From contig CAJNOQ010003208.1 of the NCBI GenBank assembly GCA_905250885.1, positions 1 through 21,011 on the forward strand: a DNA stretch of 21,011 nucleotides, in the 5' to 3' direction. The position numbers and the translations under genes are program-made. The notes beneath the pieces are model-generated. The model did no database searches. It was not told the origin of the DNA and saw only the letters and a list, made by a program, of their open reading frames with translations. This DNA comes from Didymodactylos carnosus (Eukaryota > Rotifera > Eurotatoria > Philodinida > Philodinidae). Positions 20,972 through 21,011 of the stretch are shown here, piece after piece; the stretch's first letter is position 1; every line of letters begins with the position of its first letter.

Positions 20972-21011
20972 ATACAGTTACGACAGTTACAGTTATAACA
21001 GTTACACTGTT

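Noticed and set aside
1..21011. CRISPR array, bacterial operon or phage content
   Set aside because: There are no regularly spaced direct repeats, no Shine-Dalgarno-led gene clusters, and the real genes contain spliceosomal introns.

Overview
The window reads as nuclear DNA of an invertebrate animal. It is strongly AT-rich and its two convincing genes are split by very short GT-AG introns (58, 60, 62, 62, 62 and 65 bases). Both genes belong to animal-type families, and AATAAA signals follow the stop codons. Compact introns of about 60 bases in AT-rich DNA would suit a bdelloid rotifer or a similar small invertebrate, but that placement is inference only. There is no bacterial operon structure, and I see no rRNA, tRNA or CRISPR array.

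Layout. Bases 1-3300 hold no gene I can support. They are rich in decayed repeats: a 92-bp inverted repeat pair (914-1005 / 1432-1523), a GC-richer block with short terminal inverted repeats (1916-2176), and a cluster of nested hairpins (2655-2979). Bases 3491-5295 on the minus strand are a three-exon gene for a 559-residue protein. Its N-terminal half resembles the CABIT domain of GAREM/THEMIS-type signalling adaptors and its C-terminal half is low-complexity. Bases 5296-15897 are a 10.6-kb gene-free stretch, very AT-rich and full of homopolymer runs and microsatellites. It is either a large intergenic/regulatory region or a giant intron of the next gene. Bases 15898-19004 on the plus strand are five exons encoding about 950 residues that end in a nuclear-receptor ligand-binding domain, probably of the NR2 type. 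A Ser/Asn/Thr-rich region of several hundred residues precedes that domain. A poly(A) signal follows at 19068. Bases 19074-20811 have no recognisable gene. The right edge (20812-20971) is a perfect 61-bp inverted repeat bordered by degenerate GTTACAGTTA-like units, apparently a palindromic mobile or subterminal repeat that runs off the window.

The two genes are divergently oriented (5' ends facing each other) across the 10.6-kb gap. Nothing in the sequence says they work together. The most interesting point is that the receptor gene has no recognisable DNA-binding zinc-finger exon anywhere in the window. Either that exon lies more than 15 kb upstream, with the CABIT-like gene nested in the intron, or the protein is a receptor without a DNA-binding domain whose first exon is acquired at the splice acceptor at 15897, for example by trans-splicing.
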